NCBI GenBank assembly: GCA_036679405.1 | Contig: JAVBVZ010000018.1 | Location: forward strand, 1-32,999 | Direction of reading: 5' to 3' | Source: JAEYKI01 sp036679405 | Lineage (GTDB): Bacteria; Bacillota; Clostridia; Christensenellales; Christensenellaceae | Length of the DNA: 32,999 bases | In this document: in pieces, positions 1 through 6,395 of the stretch | How the letters are laid out: every line of letters begins with the position of its first letter | Numbering within the stretch: the first letter of the stretch is position 1 | Notes under the pieces: generated by a model | Database searches by the model: none | Told to the model about the DNA's origin: nothing | Seen by the model: the letters and a program-made list of their open reading frames with translations, nothing else | Made by a program: the position numbers and the translations under genes

Positions 1-106
1 GCCGGGCGGCGGATTCATCATGGACAGCGGGACCATGATCGACGATGCGAAAACCGAAAACATTGAAGCCATGTTTGACACTACTTTTACCTACGGAAAA
101 AGATAA
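1..106 (+). CDS. URO-D family methyltransferase-like protein, C-terminal fragment
   Basis: Only the last 34 codons are in the window; the reading frame enters from the left edge in phase 2 and stops at TAA 104-106. The tail begins PGGGFIMDSGTMI and continues DDAKTENIEAMFD, which is the usual end of uroporphyrinogen-decarboxylase-fold methyltransferases (a GG-[FY]-I strand, then a helix that follows 'DDAKxEN'). These proteins either decarboxylate uroporphyrinogen or, in the MtaA/MtbA branch, move methyl groups to or from corrinoid proteins. It lies on the opposite strand from most of the window and ends in front of a strong hairpin. Family assignment from the tail is fairly good; substrate cannot be judged. 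Confidence 0.7.
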   Translation, partial: PGGGFIMDSGTMIDDAKTENIEAMFDTTFTYGKR

Positions 107-140
107 ATTTTAATCCTCCTAGCTTTTTAGCTTTTTTATC

Positions 141-185
141 AATACGCAAAGCCCCGGGCCTTAAAGGACCGGGGCTTTGCGTATT
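141..185. terminator. Hairpin between convergent genes, probable bidirectional terminator
   Basis: Two 20-nt arms (141-160 and 166-185) pair around the loop TTAAA with one G-A mismatch; the core is GC-rich (AAGCCCCGG/CCGGGGCTT). It sits between the plus-strand URO-D tail and the end of the minus-strand gene at 228, so it probably ends transcription from both sides. T-runs near it are short (CTTTTTG on the plus strand). Confidence 0.8.
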
Positions 186-227
186 CACCCTTTTTGATAA
201 AACTGATCTCCGCTTTACGACAAATCC

Positions 228-584
228 TTACTCTCCGCATTCTCCGCTGTGCGCGTGTTCGTGACAAACCGATCCCGAAGACTTAAGCGCCCCTTTTAAA
301 TAAGCGGCCGCCGCATCGTCTGTTTTTCCGCTCACACCGGTAATCACCTGCATATTGTGCGCACAAAAAATATCCACGGCTCCCTGTCCCATGCCTCCCG
401 CAACCACGACATCCACTCCTTTTTCATGCAGCAGATTGGGCAGCAGGCCCGGTTTATGCCCAGGGTTTTGCACAAATTCTTTTTTTGAAACCGCTTGTCC
501 TTCTACCGTATAAACAGTAAATCCTTCACAATGGCCAAAATGCTGCGCGACCATTTCTCCTTCACTTGCAATACCAATTTTCAT
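228..584 (-). CDS. NifX/NifB-like dinitrogenase iron-molybdenum cofactor family protein with Cys/His tail
   Basis: A 118-residue protein that is mostly one NifX-type domain: it starts MKIGIASEGEMVAQHFGHC, the usual first strand and 'HFG' turn of this family, and has the conserved VVVAGGMGQGAVDIF segment near residues 59-73. Members bind Fe-S or Mo-Cu-S clusters, or carry them between proteins. The last dozen residues (CHEHAHSGECGE) form a Cys/His/Glu-rich tail that could bind metal. The start has a clear site (GGAG, about 8 nt upstream). It is the last gene of a minus-strand operon behind two ferredoxin-MinD ATPases, an arrangement like the 'orange protein' loci of anaerobes. Its partner cluster is unknown. 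Confidence 0.85.
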   Translation of the reverse strand: MKIGIASEGEMVAQHFGHCEGFTVYTVEGQAVSKKEFVQNPGHKPGLLPNLLHEKGVDVVVAGGMGQGAVDIFCAHNMQVITGVSGKTDDAAAAYLKGALKSSGSVCHEHAHSGECGE

Positions 585-595
585 AATTTTATCTC

Positions 596-1456
596 CTATT
601 GTTTAAATAATATTTGAACAGTCTTTAAAAAGACGTTTCGAATCGCTTTTTCGGCAGGGCTGTTTTTTGCTTCCGCTATAGAGCGTCCCCGGTTCAATTC
701 CCGGATAACTTTCGGATCATAAGGAATCCTGCCCAAAAAGTCAATTTCTTCCTCGCGGCAATAACTTTCAATCTTTCGGGCAATACCGTTGTTCAGATCC
801 CATTTATTAATACAGACGCAGACGCGCGCCCGGAGCATCTTCGCAGTTTTCACGATCCGCTTAAGATCGCTCATACCGGACACCGAAGGTTCCGCTACCA
901 TCAGCACCATATCCGTTCCCGTTATGGACGCAATCACCGGACACCCGATCCCCGGCGATCCGTCTATAATAGCCAAAGCGTCCTGATCTGCGTTTTCGTA
1001 AAGCTGCTTTTTGACTTCGGTTACCAGTTTTCCTGAATTTCCGCTTCCCATCTTAAGATGTGCGGTTGAAAAAACCGTATCTTCTTCCTTATAAAGCGCA
1101 GTTTTTCCGGCAATATGCTTCGTCATGGCAATGGCGCCCTCCGGGCAAAACTCTACGCAAACGCCGCATCCTTCACACGAGAAGGTATCCACGCGGCCGG
1201 CCCTGATAGCGTCAAAACGGCATACTTTTTCACACAGGCCGCAGTCCGTACATTGCAAAGGATCTATCACCGCTTTATCCAGCCCAAAAAAATCCATCTC
1301 CATCGGATTGGTTTCGGGCGCTAAAATCAAATGCAGATTCGGCGCATCCACATCACAATCTGCATAAGCCCTTGCATCCGCCATTTTTACAAAAGCACCC
1401 GCCAATGTTGTTTTTCCCGTTCCGCCTTTTCCACTCAGCAACAGCAGTTTTTTCAT
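596..1456 (-). CDS. MinD/ParA-like P-loop ATPase with inserted two-cluster ferredoxin domain
   Basis: A 286-residue ATPase of the Mrp/MinD superfamily. The deviant Walker A motif GKGGTGKTT covers residues 9-17. A ferredoxin insert follows with two four-Cys motifs: C69, C72, C75, C79 and C94, C97, C100, C104-Pro, enough for two [4Fe-4S] clusters. The later IIDGSPGIGCPV segment is the Walker B/switch region. Family members couple ATP hydrolysis to Fe-S cluster handling or protein positioning in anaerobes. Its ATG overlaps the stop of the gene upstream by 4 bp (1453-1456) and it has its own GGAGG, so it should be translationally coupled to its paralogue. The two ATPases probably form a heterodimer (inference). 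Confidence 0.9.
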   Translation of the reverse strand: MKKLLLLSGKGGTGKTTLAGAFVKMADARAYADCDVDAPNLHLILAPETNPMEMDFFGLDKAVIDPLQCTDCGLCEKVCRFDAIRAGRVDTFSCEGCGVCVEFCPEGAIAMTKHIAGKTALYKEEDTVFSTAHLKMGSGNSGKLVTEVKKQLYENADQDALAIIDGSPGIGCPVIASITGTDMVLMVAEPSVSGMSDLKRIVKTAKMLRARVCVCINKWDLNNGIARKIESYCREEEIDFLGRIPYDPKVIRELNRGRSIAEAKNSPAEKAIRNVFLKTVQILFKQ

Positions 1457-2289
1457 GGACGCACCTCCTTTTTTATTTTTGCCATCATGTTCATAAACAC
1501 GGTCTTTAAAAATGGATTTTTAAGTGAAACAACTTCACCGGAGGACACCGACCGGCGCGTCTCCCGGTCAAAAGGAATTTCTGCCAGAATTGCAATTCCC
1601 CTTCCCAAACAAAAATCCCGTGCAGGATTCTCTTCAGGAAGACATTTGTTCAGAACCACTCCGAAAGGCTTATTGAAAATTTCTGTAAGTTCAAGGGCCA
1701 TTTTGAGATCGTGTACCCCAAATGAGGTCGGTTCGGCCACTAAAACGCAATAATCAGCTTCTTTAATGCTCTCCATTACCAAACAGGAGCTTCCGGGCGG
1801 GCAGTCGATAACCGTAATCCCTTTTCTGGGCGTTTTGCGGTTCAGCATCTTGATAATCGGCACGCCGGAGACTTCGCCCGTATCCAGCAGCCCACTCAAA
1901 GTGCGGACTTTTCCGCTGCTGCCTTGCCGGATCGTGCCAATTTCCCGGGCAGAATACCCTGCCGCTTCCTGGGGGCATATGAGTACGCATCCGCCGCAGG
2001 CGTGGCAGACCTCTCTGAAAAGCATCACTTTCCCGCGCACCAGCGCCAATGCATTATATCTGCAGAAGTTTACGCACTCCTTGCATCCGGTGCACTTTTC
2101 AGCATCAAAAACCGGTGTCATAACAGAGACCCGTTCCTCGACGGTATCCCGTGGTTTAAAAAACAGTTCACCGTTTGGTTCTTCCACATCACAGTCTATA
2201 TAGTATGTTTCCCCGGCAGCATACGCAAGATTCACCGCAACAAAAGTTTTGCCCGCGCCGCCTTTTCCACTTAAAACAGCAATCTTCAT
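1453..2289 (-). CDS. MinD/ParA-like P-loop ATPase with inserted two-cluster ferredoxin domain (paralogue)
   Basis: A 278-residue paralogue of the next gene. The Walker A motif is GKGGAGKT at residues 8-15. The ferredoxin insert has C66, C69, C72, C76 and C95, C98, C101, C105-Pro. VIDCPPGSSC is the Walker B/switch segment. The start codon overlaps the stop of the NifX-like gene upstream (2286-2289, ATGA), and the end overlaps the following ATPase in the same way, so three genes are tightly coupled. Tandem ATPases of this kind next to NifX-family proteins are typical of anaerobe-specific 'orange protein' type loci. The exact client protein is not known. Confidence 0.9.
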   Translation of the reverse strand: MKIAVLSGKGGAGKTFVAVNLAYAAGETYYIDCDVEEPNGELFFKPRDTVEERVSVMTPVFDAEKCTGCKECVNFCRYNALALVRGKVMLFREVCHACGGCVLICPQEAAGYSAREIGTIRQGSSGKVRTLSGLLDTGEVSGVPIIKMLNRKTPRKGITVIDCPPGSSCLVMESIKEADYCVLVAEPTSFGVHDLKMALELTEIFNKPFGVVLNKCLPEENPARDFCLGRGIAILAEIPFDRETRRSVSSGEVVSLKNPFLKTVFMNMMAKIKKEVRP

Positions 2290-2654
2290 AAAGATTTTTG
2301 GCCGTGATTCCCGGGATGAAAATCGCTCAGAGACTTCAACTTCCCGGCACGAAACAGCTCTATATTCTTCTCCACCGATCCCGCCTGCGCTTCATAAATC
2401 CCCACCTTCGCGGCGGTAAACACATCGGCTGCGTTTTGCCCCAGCCTTGGTGATATAACAGCTTCCGCTCCCTGATCCAGTACCTCCTGCGCAGCTTTTA
2501 TCCCTGCCCCGCCCTGGCTTTCCGCCGCATTGTTTTTTACAAATTTCAATGTGTTGCGCATGGTGTCAAAAATAGCAAACCATGGCGCCCGTCCAAACGA
2601 CACGCAAACCGGTGCTTCCGTTTGATCCGCATCCGAAGGAATAGCAACTTGCAT
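2286..2654 (-). CDS. NifX-like dinitrogenase iron-molybdenum cofactor family protein
   Basis: A 122-residue NifX-family protein, MQVAIPSDADQTEAPVCVSFGRAPWFAIFD..., with the family's SFGRAPWF turn and the segment AVISPRLGQNAADVF that lines the cluster-binding groove in relatives. I chose the ATG at 2652-2654 because AGGAGAGG lies about 6 nt before it; the longer frame begins with a TTG and no ribosome site. There is no Cys/His-rich tail, unlike the second NifX protein of the operon, so the two may have different roles (for example scaffold and acceptor). The stop overlaps the first ATPase gene by 4 bp. Confidence 0.85.
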   Translation of the reverse strand: MQVAIPSDADQTEAPVCVSFGRAPWFAIFDTMRNTLKFVKNNAAESQGGAGIKAAQEVLDQGAEAVISPRLGQNAADVFTAAKVGIYEAQAGSVEKNIELFRAGKLKSLSDFHPGNHGQKSL

Positions 2655-2683
2655 CTTAAACCTCTCCTTTTCAATCAAATCTT

Positions 2684-3175
2684 TTATAAAAAATCAATCA
2701 TGGAAAAATCTATCTTTCCCGTTTCATCCAGCATGCGTTCATCCGCATGCACGCATTCGACTTTTCCGACAAACATTTCATGCGAACCGGTCCGGATGGA
2801 ATCGACCACCAAACATTCAATATTCACAGGACAATCTTCTATAAGCGGCGCATTAATAGAATTTGCCTCTTTCAGCTTAACCTTCATGGCAGCAATTTTA
2901 TCCCCGTCCCGTCCGCTCTTTGTGCCCATGTAATGAAAAGTCTCCTCATAAGACCGATCCACCAGGTTAACAACAAAGCATCCTGTGCTTTTTATCATCT
3001 TATATGAATAACGCTCCGGGACAATGCCCACCATAACCATAGGCGGATCAAAACTGCAGTTGCAGCAATACCCTACAGCCAGAATATTATTTTCACCATC
3101 CATTCCCCTGCAGGAAACCAGTACTTTCGGCACGGGCTGCAAACAGGATCTCATTTCCGCTTTCTTCTTTTTCAT
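2684..3175 (-). CDS. Flavin reductase-like (FMN-binding split-barrel) protein
   Basis: A 163-residue protein with the flavin reductase/FMN-binding split-barrel pattern: PVPKVLVSCRG near the start, NILAVGYCCNCSFDPPMVMVGI (the usual 'W/Y-x-x-x-x-S-x-x-P-P' FMN phosphate region) around residues 30-52, and the KSTGCFVVNL strand. Such proteins bind FMN and pass electrons from NAD(P)H or ferredoxin to partners. Two adjacent Cys and a third (YCCNC) near the FMN site are unusual and could be redox-active (inference). It lies 21 bp from the BMC-domain gene and 29 bp before the NifX-like gene, so it is in the same operon and may reduce the Fe-S proteins encoded there. Confidence 0.8.
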   Translation of the reverse strand: MKKKKAEMRSCLQPVPKVLVSCRGMDGENNILAVGYCCNCSFDPPMVMVGIVPERYSYKMIKSTGCFVVNLVDRSYEETFHYMGTKSGRDGDKIAAMKVKLKEANSINAPLIEDCPVNIECLVVDSIRTGSHEMFVGKVECVHADERMLDETGKIDFSMIDFL

Positions 3176-3196
3176 ATTTGACCCATCCTTAAAAAT

Positions 3197-3514
3197 TTAT
3201 ACGCTCAGATCTTCTTCAAAACTCCATGCGCGCACAGCCTTAAGCGCTTCTGCAACCTCAGCCACATCTCCAAACACGCAAATCATACTCATATGTTGCG
3301 GACACATTCCCGCAACCTCGGCAATCTTGACACTTGCGGCCTTCTCTGCAATATCGCCCGCCATATAAATGTCCGCAAGCTGTCCCTGAACCAGGCCCAG
3401 TGCATTAACGGATCCTTCCTTGGCTGCTTCCTGCAAACGGGTATCTGCCGCTTTTTTTGCAAGAATTTTAAGAATACCGGCAGACGGGCTGTTTATTGTC
3501 CTGATGGTAAGCAT
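3197..3514 (-). CDS. Small BMC-domain (EutS/PduU-like) protein without a microcompartment operon
   Basis: A 105-residue protein. Residues about 37-95 fit a bacterial microcompartment shell domain: NALGLVQGQLADIYMAGDIAEKA, then VKIAEVAG, then the final strand-helix VFGDVAEVAEALKAV. The first 35 residues (RTINSPSAGILKILAKK...) resemble the start of the permuted EutS/PduU shell class. The start is well supported (AAGGAGG, 6-7 nt). It is the first gene after the promoter and is followed by flavin reductase, NifX-like and ATPase genes. No other shell gene and no signature enzyme is present in the window, so it may be an orphan BMC protein used outside a shell. The fold call is from pattern matching only. 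Confidence 0.65.
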   Translation of the reverse strand: MLTIRTINSPSAGILKILAKKAADTRLQEAAKEGSVNALGLVQGQLADIYMAGDIAEKAASVKIAEVAGMCPQHMSMICVFGDVAEVAEALKAVRAWSFEEDLSV

Positions 3515-3606
3515 GGTGTTTCCTCCTTATATGCCGCAAACTTACACAGCAACTTCTGACGGCAGCAAAATTATTTTTTAAATTATGGTCTTATGCTCAC
3601 AATTAC

Positions 3607-3635
3607 ATTCTAACCCAGTTATGGGCATACGTCAA
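3607..3635 (-). promoter_or_regulatory. Promoter of the BMC/NifX/ATPase operon with embedded operator
   Basis: Read on the minus strand: -35 TTGACG (3630-3635), a 17-bp spacer and -10 TAGAAT (3607-3612). The spacer contains TATGCCCATAACT, which recurs at the DtxR-family gene's promoter, so the operon is probably controlled by that metal-sensing repressor. Confidence 0.75.
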
Positions 3636-3693
3636 CATTTTGTTGCTCTCGTTTCCAAAAAAGTCTTGGAGAAAACCTGAAAACTGAAATGAA

Positions 3694-3719
3694 ACGGCCC
3701 GGAAAATTTTCCGGGCCGT
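3694..3719. terminator. Perfect 26-nt palindrome, terminator after the DUF134 gene
   Basis: ACGGCCCGGAAAA and its exact complement abut, giving a 13-bp stem (in practice a 10-bp GC stem with an AAATTT loop). It starts 17 bp after the minus-strand DUF134 stop and lies upstream of the BMC promoter. The T-runs beside it are weak (TTCATTTC). Confidence 0.7.
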
Positions 3720-3736
3720 CTTATTTGAAATAGTCT

Positions 3737-4216
3737 CTAAACATCACTCCGCCGCCCATGGCGCCAGCAATTTTTTCGGCAGAACTTTTCAGAACAGCTC
3801 TGAATGCACATCACCTTCTTAGAGCCGCAGGACGGACAGGTATATTCACCTCTGCGGATAAGTTCCATATTTTCATAGCTTTCAGACCATTCCTTTCCGC
3901 AGCTTTCGCAGCGGACCGGACAAATATTCCGGGTAAAGTTGCCTCCTTCAATATGAATCACTTTCCCATTGATCAGGCTGTCCGCTATTTTTTCCCGGGC
4001 TGCAATTAAAATCCGCTGAAAGGTCGGCCGGGAAACCTCCATTTTCTGCGCACACTCTTCCTGCTCCAGGCCTTCCAGATCCTTGAGCCGCACGGCTTCC
4101 AATTCTTCTAAAAGAAGTACAATTTCAGGCAAATCAACCTGCGCCGATTCTGACGGTATAAAATATGGAATCACAGGTATATTTTCAATTTTTCTCCACT
4201 TTGTAGGCCTGGCCAA
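3737..4216 (-). CDS. DUF134 family DNA-binding protein with C-terminal zinc-ribbon-like region
   Basis: A 159-residue protein that begins MARPTKWRKIENIPVIPYF, the standard start of DUF134 proteins. Residues 30-85 form a sigma-70 region-4-like helix-turn-helix with the family signature ELEAVRLKDLEGLEQEECAQKMEVSRPTFQRIL. The C-terminal 60 residues add cysteines in CxxxCxxC, CPSC and CxxxCxxxFCxxNC spacing, which suggests one or two metal sites. The start codon is TTG (4214-4216); GGAG lies 10 nt upstream and the family's N-terminus begins exactly here. DUF134 genes are often found beside NifX/MinD-like Fe-S genes, as here. I infer that it is a metal- or redox-responsive regulator of this locus. 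Confidence 0.85.
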   Translation of the reverse strand: MARPTKWRKIENIPVIPYFIPSESAQVDLPEIVLLLEELEAVRLKDLEGLEQEECAQKMEVSRPTFQRILIAAREKIADSLINGKVIHIEGGNFTRNICPVRCESCGKEWSESYENMELIRRGEYTCPSCGSKKVMCIQSCSEKFCRKNCWRHGRRSDV

Positions 4217-4284
4217 GTCTGATCAACTCCAATCGGCGTTAGATATGCTTTGTTTTTAACAATCAAAAAGGATACGCTATGGTT

Positions 4285-4313
4285 AGTGTACAAACATTCA
4301 AAAGATCTGTCAA
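4285..4313 (-). promoter_or_regulatory. Promoter of the DUF134 gene
   Basis: On the minus strand: -35 TTGACA (4308-4313), 17-bp spacer, -10 TACACT (4285-4290), about 70 nt before the TTG start. It is separate from the promoter of the neighbouring DtxR-family gene. Confidence 0.7.
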
Positions 4314-4327
4314 CCGTGCATCTTTAA

Positions 4328-4343
4328 ATTACAAATTTGTAAT
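4328..4343. promoter_or_regulatory. 16-bp perfect palindrome upstream of the DUF134 promoter
   Basis: ATTACAAATTTGTAAT reads the same on both strands. It lies 14 bp upstream of the -35 box of the DUF134 promoter, a usual place for an activator or an autoregulatory dimer. The DUF134 protein itself is a natural candidate, but the ligand protein is not shown. Confidence 0.5.
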
Positions 4344-4370
4344 CTTAAAAACATTTACCCGGGTTTTGTG

Positions 4371-4395
4371 AAAAAGCCGGCGTTTATCCGCCGGC
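4371..4395 (-). terminator. Intrinsic terminator of the DtxR-DUF5320 operon
   Basis: GCCGGCG (4376-4382) and CGCCGGC (4389-4395) pair around TTTATC. On the minus strand the stem is followed by TTTTT (4371-4375). The hairpin starts 5 nt after the DUF5320 stop codon. Confidence 0.9.
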
Positions 4396-4400
4396 ATTTT

Positions 4401-4706
4401 TCAGTTCTCTTTTGAGGACTCCTGGGCGTTTATATCCAAGCTGTCCATTCGTTCCCGAAGCTGGCTAAGCCTGCTTTCAAGACGCTTTGTTTCCGCAGCC
4501 AGAAATTCTTTTTCTTCTGCAGCTGGCGTTTCCTCCTGATAACGTGCCCACCGGGGCAATCCGGTTTCATAATACATTCTTCTGCAGCCGTATCCTCCTG
4601 CACGCGCAGAACGGCGTGCATATGCGCCGTTTCCGGCGCACCGGCCGGCCGCCCGACCGGTCATAGGCCCCATACCCATGGGACCGGTTCCGTCTCCTCT
4701 CGGCAT
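4401..4706 (-). CDS. DUF5320 family protein
   Basis: A 101-residue protein starting MPRGDGTGPMGMGPMTGRAA, the hallmark Gly/Met/Pro-rich N-terminus of DUF5320. A middle part with R, Y and C (GGYGCRRMYYETGLP) leads to a C-terminal Glu/Leu/Arg-rich helix of about 40 residues that should form a coiled coil (KEFLAAETKRLESRLSQLRERM). I chose the second in-frame ATG because the GGAG lies 9 nt before it, whereas the first ATG directly touches that site. The family has no assigned function; it is commonly found beside NifX-like and MinD-like Fe-S genes. Here it follows the DtxR-family repressor in a two-gene operon. Confidence 0.85.
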   Translation of the reverse strand: MPRGDGTGPMGMGPMTGRAAGRCAGNGAYARRSARAGGYGCRRMYYETGLPRWARYQEETPAAEEKEFLAAETKRLESRLSQLRERMDSLDINAQESSKEN

Positions 4707-4743
4707 TTTTTTCATCTCCTTTTTCTTTTTCCAAGCGGCTTTC

Positions 4744-5169
4744 TTATGACTTCATCTCCCCGCCTGCTTCCCCAAAAGCATTGGCTTTTGTTTTAAGATA
4801 TTCTTCCAGCTTCCCGGTTGTTTCACAGCTCAATGCATGCTCAAGGCGGCAAGCGTCACGCATGGCCACCTGCTGCTCCACATCCAATACCCGTGTCAAA
4901 AAAAGAACAAGCAGTTCATTGCGTTTTTTTATAACGCAGGCTGCGCGTATCCCTTTTTCGGTCAGGCGTATTGTGCCGTATTTTACCTTGCTTACATATC
5001 CCACTTCCGCCAGTTCCTTCATGGCCCTGCTTACACTGGGAATAGACAGTTCCATTTTTCTCGCAACATCAACCGTATGGATCCCGTCTTCCATTGCATC
5101 AAGCTCATACAAAACTTTCAAATAATCTCCTTTGGAGGCTGTCAGGCTTTCAAAACCGCTCTTTGTCAT
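4744..5169 (-). CDS. DtxR/MntR-family metal-dependent transcriptional repressor
   Basis: A 141-residue protein with the DtxR-family winged helix at residues 9-75 (SKGDYLKVLYEL, the recognition region LSIPSVSRAMKELAEVGYV, and wing YGTIRLTEKG), then the dimerisation/metal domain with DACRLEHALS. D15, C107, E110 and H111 fit the primary metal site. The position of the ancillary-site His (H79 in DtxR, H77 in MntR) is N84 here (KKRNELL), so one metal site looks altered. There is no SH3-like third domain, as in MntR-sized members. Its own promoter holds two copies of an operator-like sequence, which suggests autoregulation. It probably also controls the operon starting at 3514, where the same sequence occurs. 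Confidence 0.9.
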   Translation of the reverse strand: MTKSGFESLTASKGDYLKVLYELDAMEDGIHTVDVARKMELSIPSVSRAMKELAEVGYVSKVKYGTIRLTEKGIRAACVIKKRNELLVLFLTRVLDVEQQVAMRDACRLEHALSCETTGKLEEYLKTKANAFGEAGGEMKS

Positions 5170-5196
5170 CTCAGAACATACTCCTTATTATTATCA

Positions 5197-5238
5197 TATG
5201 CCCATAACTATATTAGCATCGTTTCGGGCATATGTCAA
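5197..5238 (-). promoter_or_regulatory. Promoter and double operator of the DtxR-family gene
   Basis: Minus strand: -35 TTGACA (5233-5238), 17-bp spacer, -10 TAATAT (5210-5215). One TATGCCC copy starts directly after the -35 box. A second, in the opposite orientation, covers the -10 region (5197-5216 on the plus strand, TATGCCCATAACT then TTAG). The two form an inverted repeat, CATATGCCC (5195-5203) and GGGCATATG (5226-5234). Confidence 0.75.
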
Positions 5239-5334
5239 TAATATCTTTTTCTTTTTTTCATCATCCTTTTTATCACGGTCTGTTTTTTATAAAATACTAT
5301 TTTTTTGTCCTGTGCAATAATCCTTTATACATGT

Positions 5335-5340
5335 TATAAT
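5335..5340 (+). promoter_or_regulatory. Possible -10 box of the AraC-family gene
   Basis: A perfect TATAAT lies 50 bp before the AraC start codon in an AT-rich stretch. I see no good -35 box at the right distance, so the promoter may depend on an activator or be read differently. Confidence 0.4.
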
Positions 5341-5389
5341 AATAATATCCGGTTTTAAAATAAAACAATCTTGCAGGCGGCTTGGTTCA

Positions 5390-6274
5390 ATGGAAACACT
5401 TACCAAAATCTTTACAAAAGATCTTACGGAAGACTCGGTCTGGATATTTAACACCCCCAGCGAAGCGGCAAAATCTTTTTTGCTTTACGTACAGGAACTC
5501 GGGCTCTTCCGTGCAAAATCAAAATATTATACCCGGCAGGAAGGTATCGCCTCTTATCTGATTATGCTCACTCTAAGCGGTACCGGAGAATACCGGGACG
5601 CCGACAACCGTTTTAAGCTTACGCGCGGCACGCTTGTTTTTGCGGATTCCATGGAGTCGCACACCCATTTCACCGCAAAAAGCAGTAAAGAGCCCTGGCA
5701 GATTCTTTGGGTGCAGTTCAGCGGTTATTTAGCACGGGGATATTTTTCCCAATATAAAACAAAAAACGTTCCATACCTCAATGCGGACAGTAATCCCAAA
5801 ATACGCCTGCTTCTTGAAAAACTGGTTTCTGTTAATAAAACCAAAAGCATAGGCGCCGAATTTCTGTCTTCAAAACTTTTGGTGGATCTTTTAACCGAGA
5901 TCCTTTTTACCGCCGGTGCGGTCATTTCTCCCCAGGCAAACGCACCCGCTTTTATCAATACGGCTCTTAAAGATATCGACGCGCATTTTTCGCAGGATCT
6001 TTCTCTGGATTACTTTGCAAAAAAACTGATTGTCAGTAAATTTCACTTTGCAAAAGAATTCAAAAAATATACCGGTTTTTCTCCAATGGAATACGTTATC
6101 GGCGCCCGTATCAACAGTGCCAAACAACTGCTGCAGCATTCGGATCTTTCGGTCGCACAAATCGCGCAAACGGTAGGTTTTCACAGCGCCTGTCACTTTA
6201 TCAATATTTTTAAACAAAAAACAGGCGTCACGCCGTTGCAATTCAAAAAGCAATACCGGCCCGCGCCCAAATAA
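5390..6274 (+). CDS. AraC-family transcriptional regulator
   Basis: A 294-residue regulator. The N-terminal 170 residues form a cupin-like sensing domain (YLIMLTLSGTGEYRD, then LTRGTLVFADS; WQILWVQFSG). The C-terminal 100 residues hold the two helix-turn-helix motifs of the family (LSLDYFAKKLIVSKFHFAKEFKKYTGFSPMEYV and LSVAQIAQTVGFHSACHFINIFKQKTGVTPLQFKK). It is a single plus-strand gene, divergent from the DtxR-family operon. Its ligand is probably a sugar by analogy with the family. It is not next to an obvious target on the same strand, so the target could be the isomerase at 6951 or genes elsewhere. The ribosome site is weak (GGCGG). Confidence 0.9.
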   Translation: METLTKIFTKDLTEDSVWIFNTPSEAAKSFLLYVQELGLFRAKSKYYTRQEGIASYLIMLTLSGTGEYRDADNRFKLTRGTLVFADSMESHTHFTAKSSKEPWQILWVQFSGYLARGYFSQYKTKNVPYLNADSNPKIRLLLEKLVSVNKTKSIGAEFLSSKLLVDLLTEILFTAGAVISPQANAPAFINTALKDIDAHFSQDLSLDYFAKKLIVSKFHFAKEFKKYTGFSPMEYVIGARINSAKQLLQHSDLSVAQIAQTVGFHSACHFINIFKQKTGVTPLQFKKQYRPAPK

Positions 6275-6279
6275 CTTTT

Positions 6280-6309
6280 CCTGCACAAGGCCGCTTTCTG
6301 CAGGTTTTT
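6280..6309 (+). terminator. Weak hairpin with T-run after the AraC gene
   Basis: CCTGCA (6280-6285) pairs with TGCAGG (6299-6304), followed by TTTTT. The stem is only 6 bp with a 13-nt loop, but it lies 6 bp after the AraC stop. Confidence 0.45.
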
Positions 6310-6395
6310 GCGCGCCGCTATTTTGTAGCCTGCCAACGTTTCTGTCAGTCATTAAATGTCCTGCCGCTTATATGAAAACAACAATAGGAGTAAAT

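Noticed and set aside
2655..2678. Longer N-terminus for the NifX-like protein from a TTG codon
   Set aside because: No ribosome site before it, while AGGAGAGG lies at the right distance before the ATG at 2652-2654.
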